Shown here one piece after another: positions 1 through 9,781 of a stretch of DNA of 24,815 nt. Positions within the stretch are counted from its first letter, which is position 1. Each line of letters begins with the position of its first letter. The notes below the pieces were generated by a model. That model did not search any database and was not told where the DNA came from. It was given only the letters and a program-made list of their open reading frames with translations. The DNA lies in assembly GCA_024364805.1 (NCBI GenBank), contig CM044503.1, positions 85,526,927 to 85,551,741 on the forward strand, given 5' to 3'. Position numbers and translations under genes: made by a program. The DNA comes from Euprymna scolopes (taxonomy: Eukaryota > Mollusca > Cephalopoda > Sepiida > Sepiolidae).

Positions 1-45
1 AGAGAGATGTTATTTATTTGTTTTTGTTTGCGATACTTTTTAAAA
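1..45 (-). repeat. inverted partial copy of the 254-base hammerhead unit's 5' region
   Basis: The reverse complement of this stretch matches the segments beginning at 861 and 1114 (starting AAAAGTATCGCAAAC and running to AACATCT) with only a few differences. It is therefore a third, inverted piece of the repeat unit described at 861-1322, running off the left edge of the window. No hammerhead core is visible because the rest lies outside. Confidence 0.7.
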
Positions 46-225
46 ATGTACTGTTGTGTAGTAGGGGGTTCCATATTTAAAGATGACGCGGAGCACATAT
101 ATAACGGGACTCAGAGGTAACGATAGTGATGATGAGGGAGAGAAGACATTTATACAGTTCTTTTAACACATATTAGAGGAGAGGATATACTTCACTTATG
201 ATGATGGTGGGGACACATAATATTT

Positions 226-561
226 GAAAGAATTCGTTACAAGATGATAAGCACATTACATTTTTATTATAACTGAATGATGACATCAGACAACACTTAC
301 AAAACATGATGACTTCTTTATTCATCTGATCTACCGGTCGATTGACGTCAGGAATTCAAATAGTATGGCGACATTGGTTTACTCCTCTCCCCTCGCCTCC
401 AGGGGCTCTGACTCCAACTCATCAACTGACCAACTCTCTCTGACTCACTGGCTAAAATCCGAACCCATAATATGGAGAAATGTCCTTTGTCTATGACATC
501 AGAAGTGTGTTTTTCAAACGTGACCAATTTCACGTGGCTTTACATATGTTTGTCCAACACA
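226..561 (-). mobile_element. LTR-like fossil (possible solo or end LTR)
   Basis: On the minus strand a stretch starting TGTGTTGGACA and ending about ...CTTTCA has LTR-like composition: more GC-rich than its surroundings, with a TGACGTCA-type box and a GAATAAAG polyadenylation-like signal near 320. The sequence that follows on the minus strand (ATGTGTCCCCACC) could be a degenerate primer-binding region. No coding part of an LTR element is attached in the window. The family cannot be named, and the boundaries are approximate because no target-site duplication was identified. Confidence 0.3.
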
Positions 562-860
562 CTTTTGGCGAACAAAAGCATCCTCAATTCTAAACTAACC
601 TATTTTTAAACAATATAATTTAATTTACATTGTTCATTTTTTTTAGCTTACATTTTTAATATTCAGATTTTCTAAAAGAATTAACAATCGACTCTTTTTC
701 CGATATAAACAATATTTAACTAATAGAATTTAACAATGTGCTAAATTTCTAACATTCCGTTTCTTAACTTGGCCTACAGGGTTCGATTCTAGACTTATCC
801 TAATCTCATTTTCACTTATTTAATATTCTTATTTACATGTATAAATAATTGAATTTAATC
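562..860. other. AT-rich spacer, nothing recognised
   Basis: Low-complexity AT-rich DNA between the LTR-like stretch and the hammerhead dimer. I see no open frame, RNA gene or terminal repeat. Confidence 0.6.
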
Positions 861-994
861 AAAAGTATCGCAAACTAAAACGAATAAATAACATCTACAT
901 AAAACGCGATACATCCAGCGATCGCGCGAGATAGCCCAGGAGTATGGGTTAAAGCTTTTAACCATGGAGTCGCCATTTCGAATCTCGCTATGTT

Positions 995-1041
995 CAGCCA
1001 CTCTGATGAGTCATAGACGACGAAACATGTGTCACTGGATA
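995..1041 (+). ncRNA. hammerhead ribozyme motif, type I, copy 1
   Basis: The core CTGATGA (1003-1009) is followed by stem II GTC-ATAGAC-GAC and then GAAAC. A very short stem III (AC/GT) leads to the cleavage triplet GTC, with predicted cut after 1033. Stem I pairs CCACT with ACTGG, with one C-C mismatch. All invariant core positions are intact. Very short stem III is typical of the hammerheads in animal retrozymes and Penelope-like elements, which are thought to act as dimers. Confidence 0.7.
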
Positions 1042-1248
1042 ATTATATTTCAAACAATATATATGCTGCTCCCCGTTTGGGGGAATTGAATTGGTAAAAT
1101 GGAAAATTATTCCAAAAGTATCGCAAACAGAAACAAATAAATAACATCTACATAAAACGCGACACACACAGCAGTCACACGAGATATCCCAGGGGTATTG
1201 GTTTATGCTTTTAACAATGAGGGTCCCGATTTCGAATCTTGCTAAATT

Positions 1249-1295
1249 TATCTACTCTGATGAGTCGTAGACGACGCAACACGTTTTAGTGGATA
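1249..1295 (+). ncRNA. hammerhead ribozyme motif, type I, copy 2 (core mutated)
   Basis: CTGATGA at 1257-1263 is followed by stem II GTC-GTAGAC-GAC. The GAAA box reads GCAA here, so this copy is probably inactive. Stem I is better than in copy 1: TATCTACT pairs with AGTGGATA over eight positions including one G-U. The predicted cut lies after 1287. The two copies have lost different parts, and together they imply an intact ancestral ribozyme. Confidence 0.65.
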
Positions 1296-1534
1296 AGTAT
1301 ATGTTAAACAATCTCTATATATAATAAAATACACATTACAAACAGACTTTCTTTCTCCAACTTTACAACATGGCAAGAAAGAAGAAAACAAAAAACATCT
1401 GAGGATGGAGCTTAACATTTCAAACAAGTAAACTATTTGTTTATTTTCCTAATATTACGTTGGGATTTGGTTTTCAAGCGCACTTGATGCGTATTTTATT
1501 TTATTCAAGTTAAATCAACGTTTCTATACGGGAC

Positions 1535-1621
1535 TCACATCCTGACGTTATTATTCAAAGCCTGTTTCATCTCCTCAGTTGTCTTGTAACGGCAGCCTCT
1601 GAGATTTTGCTTGAGCTTATG
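1535..1621 (-). pseudogene. mariner-like transposase C-terminal scrap
   Basis: A minus-strand frame of about 28 codons reads LKQNLRGCRYKTTEEMKQAL and ends at a stop at 1535-1537. This resembles the basic C-terminal segment of mariner/SETMAR-type transposases (a K-LRG-R-F/Y box followed by an acidic helix). The 5' part is missing and the frame runs into a (TA)n tract at 1624. No terminal inverted repeat was found. The family call rests on a short motif from memory. Confidence 0.4.
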
Positions 1622-1623
<2 letters not shown>

Positions 1624-1662
<39 letters not shown>

Positions 1663-1686
1663 TATCTATATATATATATATATATA
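1624..1686. repeat. (TA)n microsatellite with a short CA interruption
   Basis: Alternating TA, briefly interrupted by ACACACA, over about 63 bases. Confidence 0.95.
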
Positions 1687-2544
1687 AATTCGTATTCCTG
1701 TCTGTTTGTTTGTTTGTTCACAATTTGATTAATATATACAAAACGTTTCTTACTTTAATCTTTCAGTTATTTGTATATACAGTATGACTCTTGTAAAAAT
1801 ATACAATTAAGAGATCACCTTATTTGCATATGACATCAGGAAAAATCGATTTTACTAAATAGCGGTATCTTAGTTAATGCTTTTAGCAAGAGAATTGTTT
1901 TAAGTATTCTATTTAAAATAGTTATTTAATAAACTTTAAACAACAATTATATTGATAATATATTTAATTTAATTTATTTTTATTTGGAATCATTATTTCC
2001 AACATAAACTTTTTAAAAAACTTTTTAAAAAACTTTTTTAGAGTAATTTGCCCCTAAATGCTATGCATAAAAACATAAACGTTCGCCAAAAAATAATTCC
2101 GTGTAGATAGACAAATATTTCGCTGTTATTGTTTTTGTTAATATTCAAACAAACACAAACAACCCAAATACCAAAACACTTACGAAAAAAAACTGAAAAG
2201 ATTTCATTTGTTTGTTTTATTTTACTCCCTAAACGGCTATACAGAAATCGGTAATTTTTCTGGTGAGGGGAGGGGGTGGGAATTACAATGGAAACATAAA
2301 ATAATGATCAATTTCATTATTTTTTATGAGACCATTCTCTACTTTCATCTAACAATTTAATAAACAAAACAAGCCCCCAAAAGTGACAAATTTATTTGGG
2401 AGGGGGGGTTACATTAGAAACATAAAACGACAGATAAAAAGCAAATTGAAAAACGCCCCCCCCCCCTAAAAAAGCAAATAAAAAATTCCTTTATTTACAA
2501 AAAAAGCCAGTAATAAAAGTGCCCTTACTAAAAATAAAGGTAAA
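1687..2544. other. AT-rich repeat-derived DNA without genes
   Basis: Contains three tandem CTTTTTAAAAAA-like units near 2007-2040. Two diverged direct copies of a segment with a G-rich run then ACATAAAA lie near 2265-2305 and 2399-2430. The phrase CTAACAATTTAATAAA near 2350 also occurs near 20370 in a fold-back element, so part of this stretch is a dispersed repeat. No coding signal was seen. Confidence 0.5.
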
Positions 2545-3019
2545 TGTGTAGTTTAGCGGCGTAAATTATTTGACAGACACAAAATTATAACAACTATTTA
2601 TTTTATATGAAACATTATTAGACCTAAAGGCTGAAATAAAACAAAAAAAATTCATTTTTATGTTTTTTTTAATATCATTTTTTATTAGACTAAATGTGCA
2701 CGCCTTATACGTTTAAAATTTTTCCTTTTTTTAGGTTTGACAAATTTGGCCTTTTTACGCTCTTTTATTACAAAAAAAAAATATGGCAGCTAAAAACACA
2801 ATTCATGAAAGAGTTTAAAAAGGCCAATCTGCCAAACCTTAGAAAGGCCAAATTTTAAAATCAATATAGCGGCCTCGAATAAAAAATATAAATGATGAAA
2901 AAATAATAAAAATGAAATTTATTCTGGTTTTATTTCAACCTTTGGGTCTAACAATATGTTTCATATAAAAGTAAATAGTTTTTTGTCTGACAAATAATTT
3001 ACGCCGCTAAACTACACAC
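2545..3019. mobile_element. non-autonomous fold-back element (MITE-like), 475 bases
   Basis: The left end (TGTGTAGTTTAGCGGCGTAA) is repeated inverted at the right end. Homology continues inward on both sides through matching ATATGAAACAT, TTAGACC(T/C)AAAGG and GAAATAAAAC segments. The centre (about 2720-2850) is itself an inverted pair around an AAAAATATGGCAGC core, with AAATTTGGCC on one side and GGCCAAATTT on the other. Nearly the whole element can therefore fold on itself. It has no coding capacity. The superfamily is unknown. Confidence 0.8.
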
Positions 3020-3250
3020 ATACCAAAATAAAAAAAAATAAACGAACGCATTAATATTTATATAAGTTATTTTTTTTAAGTTCACAAAATCGTAAGTTTT
3101 CTTATAACAGTGATTCCTTGTGGCGAAATATATGGTGGAGATACCTTTTTTTGTGGAGCAATTACATTTACTTGTTTCTTTCCGTTTTTTATTTTTGAAA
3201 TTGTTGTTACCCATGATGAAAATGATTAGTATAGTAGGGTACCCATGTTA

Positions 3251-3251
<1 letters not shown>

Positions 3252-3302
<51 letters not shown>
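3252..3302. repeat. (TA)n microsatellite
   Basis: About 25 uninterrupted TA units. The sequence just after it (near 3370-3412, GTATTAACTCGTT... TTACCTCTGGAAAA) recurs near 10050-10095 next to a fold-back element, so it is part of a dispersed repeat. Confidence 0.9.
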
Positions 3303-3304
<2 letters not shown>

Positions 3305-3428
3305 TTTTATTTGGTTTGCATAAACAAATAAATGTATATCTTGCCCTACTTCGGTATTTAGCACTGTCGTATTAACTCGTTAAAATTTCATTGGTTGCTT
3401 TACCTCTGGAAAATATGAACATGGAATT

Positions 3429-3537
3429 TGTTACAATATTTTTGACTCGTAATAGAGTAATTATTTATGTTCATTTTAAAATCAAATACAATTAATTTCC
3501 ACACACACACACACACATACACTCACTCTCACTCTCT

Positions 3538-3590
<53 letters not shown>

Positions 3591-3783
3591 CATTTGAACA
3601 AAATAAAAATGGCTTCTTTTTACATGATCAAATTTTAAGATCCAAATGACTTTTATTTTTATTATGTATAATTGAATATAAAAATATATATTTATTTGTC
3701 AACAGAATTAAAAATGAACCAAAAGGACTTCCGCATTTTATAAAAAAATAGTGGGGAGGTGTTACAATATTTTTGACTCGCAA
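3429..3783. repeat. 24-base direct repeats flanking a microsatellite block
   Basis: GTTACAATATTTTTGACTCG occurs at about 3429 and again at about 3760, followed each time by (T/C)AAT. Between them lie (CA)n, (CT)n, (AC)n and (TA)n tracts at 3500-3590 and AT-rich DNA. This may be two copies of a dispersed repeat or a duplication around an insertion. Confidence 0.6.
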
Positions 3784-4094
3784 TGGTGTATGGTCCCTCA
3801 CAGATCTGAGATTCTATTTATAAACGTTGCTACTAGAAACTTATGAATCAAATTAATTTACGTTCTGCTATTAACTAATCAGAAACCAGAATTGCTCCAT
3901 AAAAATTAAACTTTTTTTTAGCAACCTTGCATATGTTTTCTTCTTGTTAACACGGGAAGAATCTTTTGCTCGATGGCTACAAAATTATAAAGTATTGAAC
4001 TTATCTTCTAAGAACTTGTCATCTCCACGGCTTGTATAGAATAACTACCCATCGGAAACTCTTCTGAAACTAAACATGGCTTCCAATCCAAGAG

Positions 4095-4097
<3 letters not shown>

Positions 4098-4149
<52 letters not shown>
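4098..4149. repeat. (TA)n microsatellite
   Basis: About 25 TA units, about 400 bases beyond the splice donor of receptor 1 and so probably inside its first coding intron. Confidence 0.9.
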
Positions 4150-4150
<1 letters not shown>

Positions 4151-4545
4151 CATAAAATTTTATAAGGGCATCAAGGAATATAAAATGTTATCGCCTCCTA
4201 AAACAACGTGAAAACGTGAAAACTTTCTCCTGGTGTCTAAATAACTTCAAGTGCCCGTTTCACAGCTACTTTTTGAAATTCTATTTTGTTTTCCCGCTTT
4301 TTAGTTAATTTTATTTTTCACTTGTTGATGATTCGACGTAGAACCGAAAACTAGTGCGTCTGCTTTCTGTGAAATTCTTTTTTTTTTTTAATAAACCGTT
4401 ATTAAATAACTAAACATTGGTGCCCTAGTAATTATATGCAAGAATCAGCAAGAACCTGGACTCTCGACGAAAACATGTATATATTATAGTTTCTAGACGA
4501 AACGGTAAATTAAAAACAGCATGTATATAATTTAAAAATACTCAC
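4150..4545 (-). other. start of receptor 1 intron
   Basis: The sequence after the GTGAGT donor on the minus strand. I searched it by eye for a polypyrimidine-AG acceptor followed by a helix-7 reading frame and found none. A run of ten T on the plus strand sits at about 4380-4390. Confidence 0.5.
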
Positions 4546-5577
4546 GCTTGATTTTAATTGGATACTCTTTGTAATGATGTAACAGGATCCAACTATGTTG
4601 AAACATACAATTAATGTCATAAAACCTATTTCAAATGTGTTCAACGTATGGTGAATGAGTCCGTAGATGAAAAGACATAATTGTATGGTGGCAAAACAAT
4701 AAAGAAAACCGAAATAATTTTGACAGCAAATATTCATCGATTCCAAAACGCCACACAGATTATCGTGAGCTTCGTAGATTTCATAAATTCGAGCACTTCT
4801 TTCGGTCAGACTTAAATTGTTCTCAGAGGTGACATCACCACGAGGGAAATCACGTCGAAATTGATCGGAAAGACAATCGAACTCCTTTCTGATAAATAAC
4901 ATTAAAAACATAAAGATGTTTAGCATAGAATTTGTGCCAGCAGTGCCAATGCAAATCATTATAATGAACAATACTGATACAACGAAATAAGCCTGGCTCT
5001 CAGCTGTTATGGGATATGACGTGTATAAACGTACTGGGGAATTTTTCTCCGGTAACACAATTAATGTTAACCAGGTAATGAACGTTAAAACAATGCCATT
5101 AATCAGTTGAAAGATAATAAGTGTTTTTACGGCTTTATTCATCCGTATCAGTTTGTTCCCGTCGTTGTTATAAAGTTCTAGATCGAGCAAACGGTTTCGT
5201 AATTTGATGAAATCCTTAAAGCGAAGCAGACGGTGAAGAATGCTGAACGCAATATAAGTGCCATAAAGCGCCAGGACAAGTGCAAATAGCAAGTTCTCTT
5301 CTTTCCGTACATCTTTGTCCATGAAGATGGACCAAATTCGCATGGAATTGAGAGACAAAATGATATGAATCATATAAGAGAAAATCTTGAAGCAAATTTG
5401 GTTGGAGTATTTTTTTTCAGAAAAGATTTTAGACGATGTCTTATTCGGTTTGATTAGCAAAAAGGTGACAGTTCTGAAAACAAGTTCAATGCATTCGACT
5501 AATACTGTGTTCTTAATTTGTTTTCTCGTTTTTTTCCTAGAAATTTTTTCATGCATAGAAGGACTGATAGTGTTCAT
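4546..5577 (-). CDS. gustatory-receptor-like seven-helix receptor 1, first coding exon (partial gene)
   Basis: The exon encodes 344 residues from an ATG at 5577. It ends at a strong splice donor (AGC|GTGAGT), phase 0, after residue 344; the open frame beyond that is intron. Six hydrophobic helices can be placed at about residues 61-85, 96-115, 150-175, 197-229, 286-308 and 312-336. Helix 4 runs straight into a charged amphipathic stretch, FIRKEFDCLSDQFRRDF (228-244). Before helix 5 there is an H-x-x-L element (HDNL, 271-274). This layout is known from the insect gustatory/odorant receptor superfamily and its relatives in other animals: intracellular N-terminus, helix 4 extended into the cytoplasm, and a phase-0 intron before helix 7. 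The probable role is a ligand-gated channel subunit or a developmental receptor; the ligand is unknown. Helix 7 must be in a downstream exon, not found. There is no disruption in the exon. Confidence 0.7.
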
Positions 5578-6054
5578 CTTGAGATTCCGATATCAGAATA
5601 GATTTCAATTGTTTAATGATAATTCCTTAGGTGACAGGAAAATAAATGTCTATTGTTTCAAAATAAGTATTTCTTAGCAAGAAGAAAAACCAAAGCTAAT
5701 AGTTGTTAAAATGGGTTTGGTTAAATAGAAATTAAGCTAGTGGTTGAATTGCGCACTCTTATATATGTGCAGGTGCGCGCATATATTAACATCATAGATA
5801 TTCCACTCCGCGTTGCAGATATGAAATAATTGGATTTGGACACAATAAACAAAAGTATTGAATGCAAATGGGTGTGACTTCTAAAATACAAAATAATTGT
5901 GATCGATTACATGATGAGACAATCAAACAATAAAGGACAAATAGGAAACAAAGTAAATACTTTGGTAAAACGAATATTAATTACAAAGTTAATGTAATAT
6001 ATTACTATCTCTATGTACATGTAATTTTTATTTTTTAGTTTCATGTAATGTTTA
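5578..6054. other. upstream region of receptor 1, no clear promoter
   Basis: No convincing TATA box or 5' exon is visible. TTCTGATA lies 13 bases before the ATG on the minus strand, and the same octamer lies 14 bases before the ATG of receptor 2. This could be a shared 5'-untranslated remnant or chance. Confidence 0.3.
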
Positions 6055-6105
6055 CATATATGTGTGTGTGCATGCGTGCGCGTGTGTGTGTGTGTGTGAG
6101 TGAAA
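6055..6105. repeat. (TG)n-rich microsatellite
   Basis: Imperfect TG/CG alternation, mostly 6060-6099. Confidence 0.85.
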
Positions 6106-6166
6106 TCTAAGTGTACACGAGTGTCATTGTGTGCCTGTGTGTTTGTAGGGACAAAAGGCGTCAATT

Positions 6167-6370
6167 AAAACATTTTTACTATTATTTTGAATGCATAACT
6201 TCACTTAAAACATTTTACTATTATTCTGAATGTATAACTTCAAGTAAAATATTTTTACTGTTATTTTCCACGTATAACTTGAAGTAAAACATTATTATTA
6301 TTATTTTTAATGTGTATCGTCAAGTAAAACATTTTTACTGTTATTTTCCACATATAACTTCAAGCAAAAC
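6167..6370. repeat. minisatellite, about 40-base unit, five copies
   Basis: Five diverged head-to-tail copies of a unit like AAAACATTTTTACTATTATT followed by TT(G/C)NNTGTATAACTTCAAGT. Copies 3 and 5 are closest (both have TTTTCCAC), which suggests unit duplication in steps. No gene function is visible. Confidence 0.85.
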
Positions 6371-7534
6371 TTTTCTTTTGAAGATTAACACTTTATGACA
6401 TGAATGATGATGTGGTGATTAAAAAATATTTCTTGTTACTTTTAGATCGCGGCATATTGAATGTAAATGGATAGTTCTTATGTAGGGGTATCTGGTATCT
6501 ACCCAGATACTGAACGTGCAAGGCGTTGTATCAATTCCCACTTTATTCATTCCATTATATTAATTTATTTACGACTGAATGAATTAGTTAAATCAGGTCA
6601 TAATCGGTTAATATCTGACGCAATCAATATCTAATACTATAATATTCGTTGTCAAAATACTCGCATCACTTTAAAAATTATGCATATTATTCCCGGTATT
6701 ATACAAAAGAATAAAGTCAGTTGTAGCGAGGTTCACGTTACACACACATACACACACGCTTTATATATATATGGAAGTAGAAATATACTGTAACACTAAT
6801 ACACACTTTTGATAAATTTAAAAGCTAAGGCTTTATTAACAAAACTAACATAGACACGTATACAAAAATGCTACGTCTTTAAAGTTCAGATTCACTTTGA
6901 AAGACCGTAATCCAGATGTTAAAATAAACTCTTCTGTGTATTCTTCTTTTTAGTACAAATCTACTGAACACTTTTAATATGTTTTAATGTTTAACGTCAA
7001 TTAAAGTTTGTTACATAGTAGAAATCCTACGCCATTAATTCACAATTAAGATAGACTCACACTTAGCGCATCTTAGGATAACCTAGAACTGTAAGACAGA
7101 ACGATTTTCAGGGTTGAAAGAAAGATGGGTTATGAGACAGGGTAAAAAAGTCAACCCCAATAGACAAAACACGGACGAACGATCACGATATGACCTGAAG
7201 CCAATCGATATGGAGTGATATTTTCAGGCAAAACGAAAAAAGATATTCCAATGAGTTGTAGAAATAATCAAAGCTTAATGTAATCTCAAGGTTCTATCAG
7301 TTGCATCGTTCATTTAATGTTTAACCTCAAGTAACACTCTTCGTTTAAATGAATATCCGTCGCAAACTATATCTTACATCACAGAATTCTTGTGAAAATC
7401 TCTTTGAAAACATAACACCTACTATCCTCAGTGTTGCACAGAGAACCCTTGTTAAAAAATTTTTTTCCATTTTCACCTCAAACAAGGAACAGTGCTACCG
7501 GAGACATAAATTGCATGGATACTATGTTGGCAGT
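6371..7534. other. gene-free, unrecognised repeat-like DNA
   Basis: Mixed AT-rich sequence with a short CA/TA tract at 6741-6772 and a local inverted piece (GGTATCTGG/ACCCAGATAC) near 6486-6512. No open frame of interest. The stretch 7300-7534 is the likely 3' flank or tail of the LINE fragment that follows. Confidence 0.4.
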
Positions 7535-8158
7535 TGAGCAGCAAGATGCCTGTTCACATTAATCTTGAACTTCTGCATCAGTCCAGTTGGGATAACAGAA
7601 ACCCGAAAGAGAGTTCCAAAGTCTAGCAGTTCTGGAGAAGAAACTATTAGAGTAGAAGGCTTTCTTACATCTAGGGATCTCTACTATGTAGGGTGAGATT
7701 TTGCTGAGTGTCGGGTTTATCGCGGAGGGTATTTATCTCGAGGGGATACAGTGGCTTGTAGTTCGCCAGAGCATCCACCATTAAAATACTTGTAGAATAG
7801 GCAAAGGGATGCAACATCTCGTCGATGGGACAGAGGCTGAAGCTTAGATGACAGTTCAGGACCTATCAGGTTGGCGACTCTTTTGAAGCCTGTCCAAGAG
7901 CGAGAAACTAGAAGCAGATACACCAGTCCTAATATGATAATAATACTCCATACGTGGGCGAATGTTTCCCTTGTAGAGGTACAGGATGGTTTTAAGCGTA
8001 AGTAACTTTTTAGCACGGTAGAGAAAGCCCAGCTTCCTTACAGCGGCCTTGGCAATGCTCTCGGTGTATCTGTTCAAACTCAGGTTCCCTGTGAATGTTA
8101 ACCTGAGGAGTTTGAACGAAGTACTTTCAGGTAATGTATCTTTAGCAAAAGTTATTCC
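7535..8158 (-). pseudogene. LINE fragment: end of reverse transcriptase plus C-terminal domain
   Basis: Minus-strand frames contain, in order, FKLLRLTFTGNLSLNRY, SIAKAAVRKLGFLYRAKKLL, MEYYYHIRTG, LSHRRDVASLCLFYKYFNGG and SFFSRTARLWNSL. These are the successive hallmarks of the thumb and C-terminal region of CR1/Jockey-group non-LTR retrotransposons. The reading switches frame near 7860-7930, near 7710 and near 7590, so it is a pseudogene. It is 5' truncated at about 8158, as LINEs usually are. A second fragment of the same kind of element lies at 18845-19297 in the same orientation. Confidence 0.85.
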
Positions 8159-8590
8159 TCAATTCTTTTAAGTACTGCATTTTGTGTTGCGTCTCATTTT
8201 CGCTTTTAATCAAAATATCATCTAAATATGCAATTTCATATATTTCATATTTGCTGGAATATGTTTGAAACTACCCTCAATCAAAAAGGAAAACCATTGT
8301 TAAAACTTCCTTTATACGTGTTTATTTTTTAACGTAAAGGTAAGCTTTAGAAAAATCCAAATTGGAAAGCACCCTACCTCCGTTTAATTTAGTGAATGTA
8401 TTTTTCGAAATGGTAGAGGGCTTACATAGTCTTTCAGGTCGTCATTTAATTCAGTGGAAAAACCAGCACATACTCTGCTTTTTCGTTTTTTTTAAATACG
8501 GTTAGTCAAATTCGAGTAATCCATTTTTAGAAATTACGCCATTTTTACAACTTTCTAATCTTTTCTTTACAGCAGAAATACAATAGTTTC
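8158..8590 (-). pseudogene. Ty3/gypsy-type reverse transcriptase fossil
   Basis: On the minus strand I see fragments of the reverse transcriptase of a Ty3/gypsy LTR retrotransposon (K02A2.6-like). There is a KLNGG...LDFSKAY-type block and an AYLDDILI block containing the catalytic D-D pair. The copy is broken in several places and lacks the rest of pol, gag and LTRs in this stretch. It abuts the truncated LINE at about 8158, so the LINE probably inserted into it or at its edge. Likely old. Confidence 0.75.
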
Positions 8591-9408
8591 ACCTTACTAA
8601 TATCTGCTGTATTTTTATTAATGAGTCACTACTTATCAAAACTAAAAGCCGTTCGATGAAATGTATTAATTATTAGTTTAATGATAATGTTATGTGAAGG
8701 CTAGAAATAAACACTTGAATAAACAAAAGTGTAATTAAATTTCTGAATCAATACGATCATCCGATCAATACAAATAATATAAAGGTATAATTACTTATGG
8801 AAACGGTTTAGGACAAGTAATTTTGAGATTAGATTTGAAGACAGTAATGTTATAGTCTGCGAAGAAGCAGTTCCATGGTAATGTATTCTTAAAAATTGCG
8901 TCGTTACTTTCTTTAACAAAAATGGCGTTTTTTTTTTTAGGTGATCAATAATTTACGGTTTAAAAGATACAAACATACTTACTCTAATACGAATCGAAAC
9001 CACCCCCGAACTTAAGGTTAGTGATACTTTAAACCTATTTTTATATAACTTATAGACCTGACGAGTTAAACCTACATGAAACAATTGGTTATGGCGCCAG
9101 TGTATCAACGTGATTATTTCGTGCATAAAAATAGATACCCCATAAGAAAGTAAATTCTTTTTTACAGCCTCTATCGTTCTTTCACAGATTAAAGTAACTA
9201 TTTTTATTTTTTAAAGCAATTACTTCATTCCTTAGAAAACAGAAGATGAAACAGAAAATTAACTAATAAAGCTTTTAGTAATTACACAAAATTAAAATAA
9301 AAAAGTTTATATAATCAACAACAATTATTTTTTGTATTATTTGGAATCTTAAGACTACTGTTCTTATCTTGAATGTTATTTTGAAAACGTTTATAAATAC
9401 AGAGTAAT

Positions 9409-9411
<3 letters not shown>
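8591..9411. other. gene-free AT-rich DNA
   Basis: No coding frame, tRNA or inverted element recognised. A CTGACGA...GAAAC coincidence near 9058 was examined and rejected as a ribozyme because stems I and II do not pair. Confidence 0.5.

Positions 9412-9478
<67 letters not shown>
9412..9478. repeat. (AC)n(TA)n microsatellite
   Basis: About 29 AC units followed by TATATATA. Confidence 0.95.
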
Positions 9479-9781
9479 ATGGTGGATAGATAGTTGATAC
9501 TTCTTCTGATGAGTTAAGGGCAAAATAGATTCATTTATTGATATAATAATTAAATGAATGATTTTGTGCTACGAAACAGTTACTGTCAAGAATTGTAATT
9601 GTCAACGGAATTAAAGGAATAAATTTTAAGATGGTCAACATCATAAAATTTGGAATAGAGACTTTTGCCATTTATTTGTTATATGCTCTGTAATTACACT
9701 GAGTTTCTTAAATTAAGGATTTGTGTATATAAAAAGTGAAATATAATTGAGAAAAAATCATATATATATATATATATATAT

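Larger units (their letters stand above)
861..1322 (+). mobile_element. retrozyme-like tandem dimer with tRNA-like boxes and hammerhead ribozymes
   Basis: Two direct copies of one unit begin at 861 and 1114 (offset 253 bases) and stay alignable to about 1060 and 1320. Each copy holds an opening AAAAGTATCGCAAAC segment, a tRNA-like block and a hammerhead core. The tRNA-like block in copy 1 has an A-box match TAGCCCAGGAG at 932-942, a five-pair stem GGTTA/TAACC closing a seven-base loop, and a B-box-like TTTCGAATC near 976-984. Copy 2 keeps the B box but has a degraded A box. Predicted self-cleavage sites are 254 bases apart. Tandem small units bearing type I hammerheads are how animal retrozymes are organised. 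The tRNA-like block also recalls the hammerhead SINE of schistosomes. Transcription by RNA polymerase III is inference. Confidence 0.7.

Noticed and set aside
348-533. 61-codon minus-strand frame
   Set aside because: Lies in the LTR-like stretch and has no recognisable protein features.
1565-1590. CTGAGGA...GAAAC on the minus strand
   Set aside because: Only three bases separate the two boxes, so stem II cannot form; it is mariner coding sequence.
4000-4100. Possible helix-7 exon of receptor 1 after a TTTCAG on the minus strand near 4075
   Set aside because: The frame gives a short, non-hydrophobic peptide followed quickly by a stop.
9058-9085. CTGACGA...GAAAC spacing resembling a hammerhead
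   Set aside because: Stem II begins with a G-U pair then mismatches, and no sequence downstream pairs with the bases before the core to make stem I.
9506-9530. CTGATGAG on the plus strand
   Set aside because: No GAAA box or closing stem follows.
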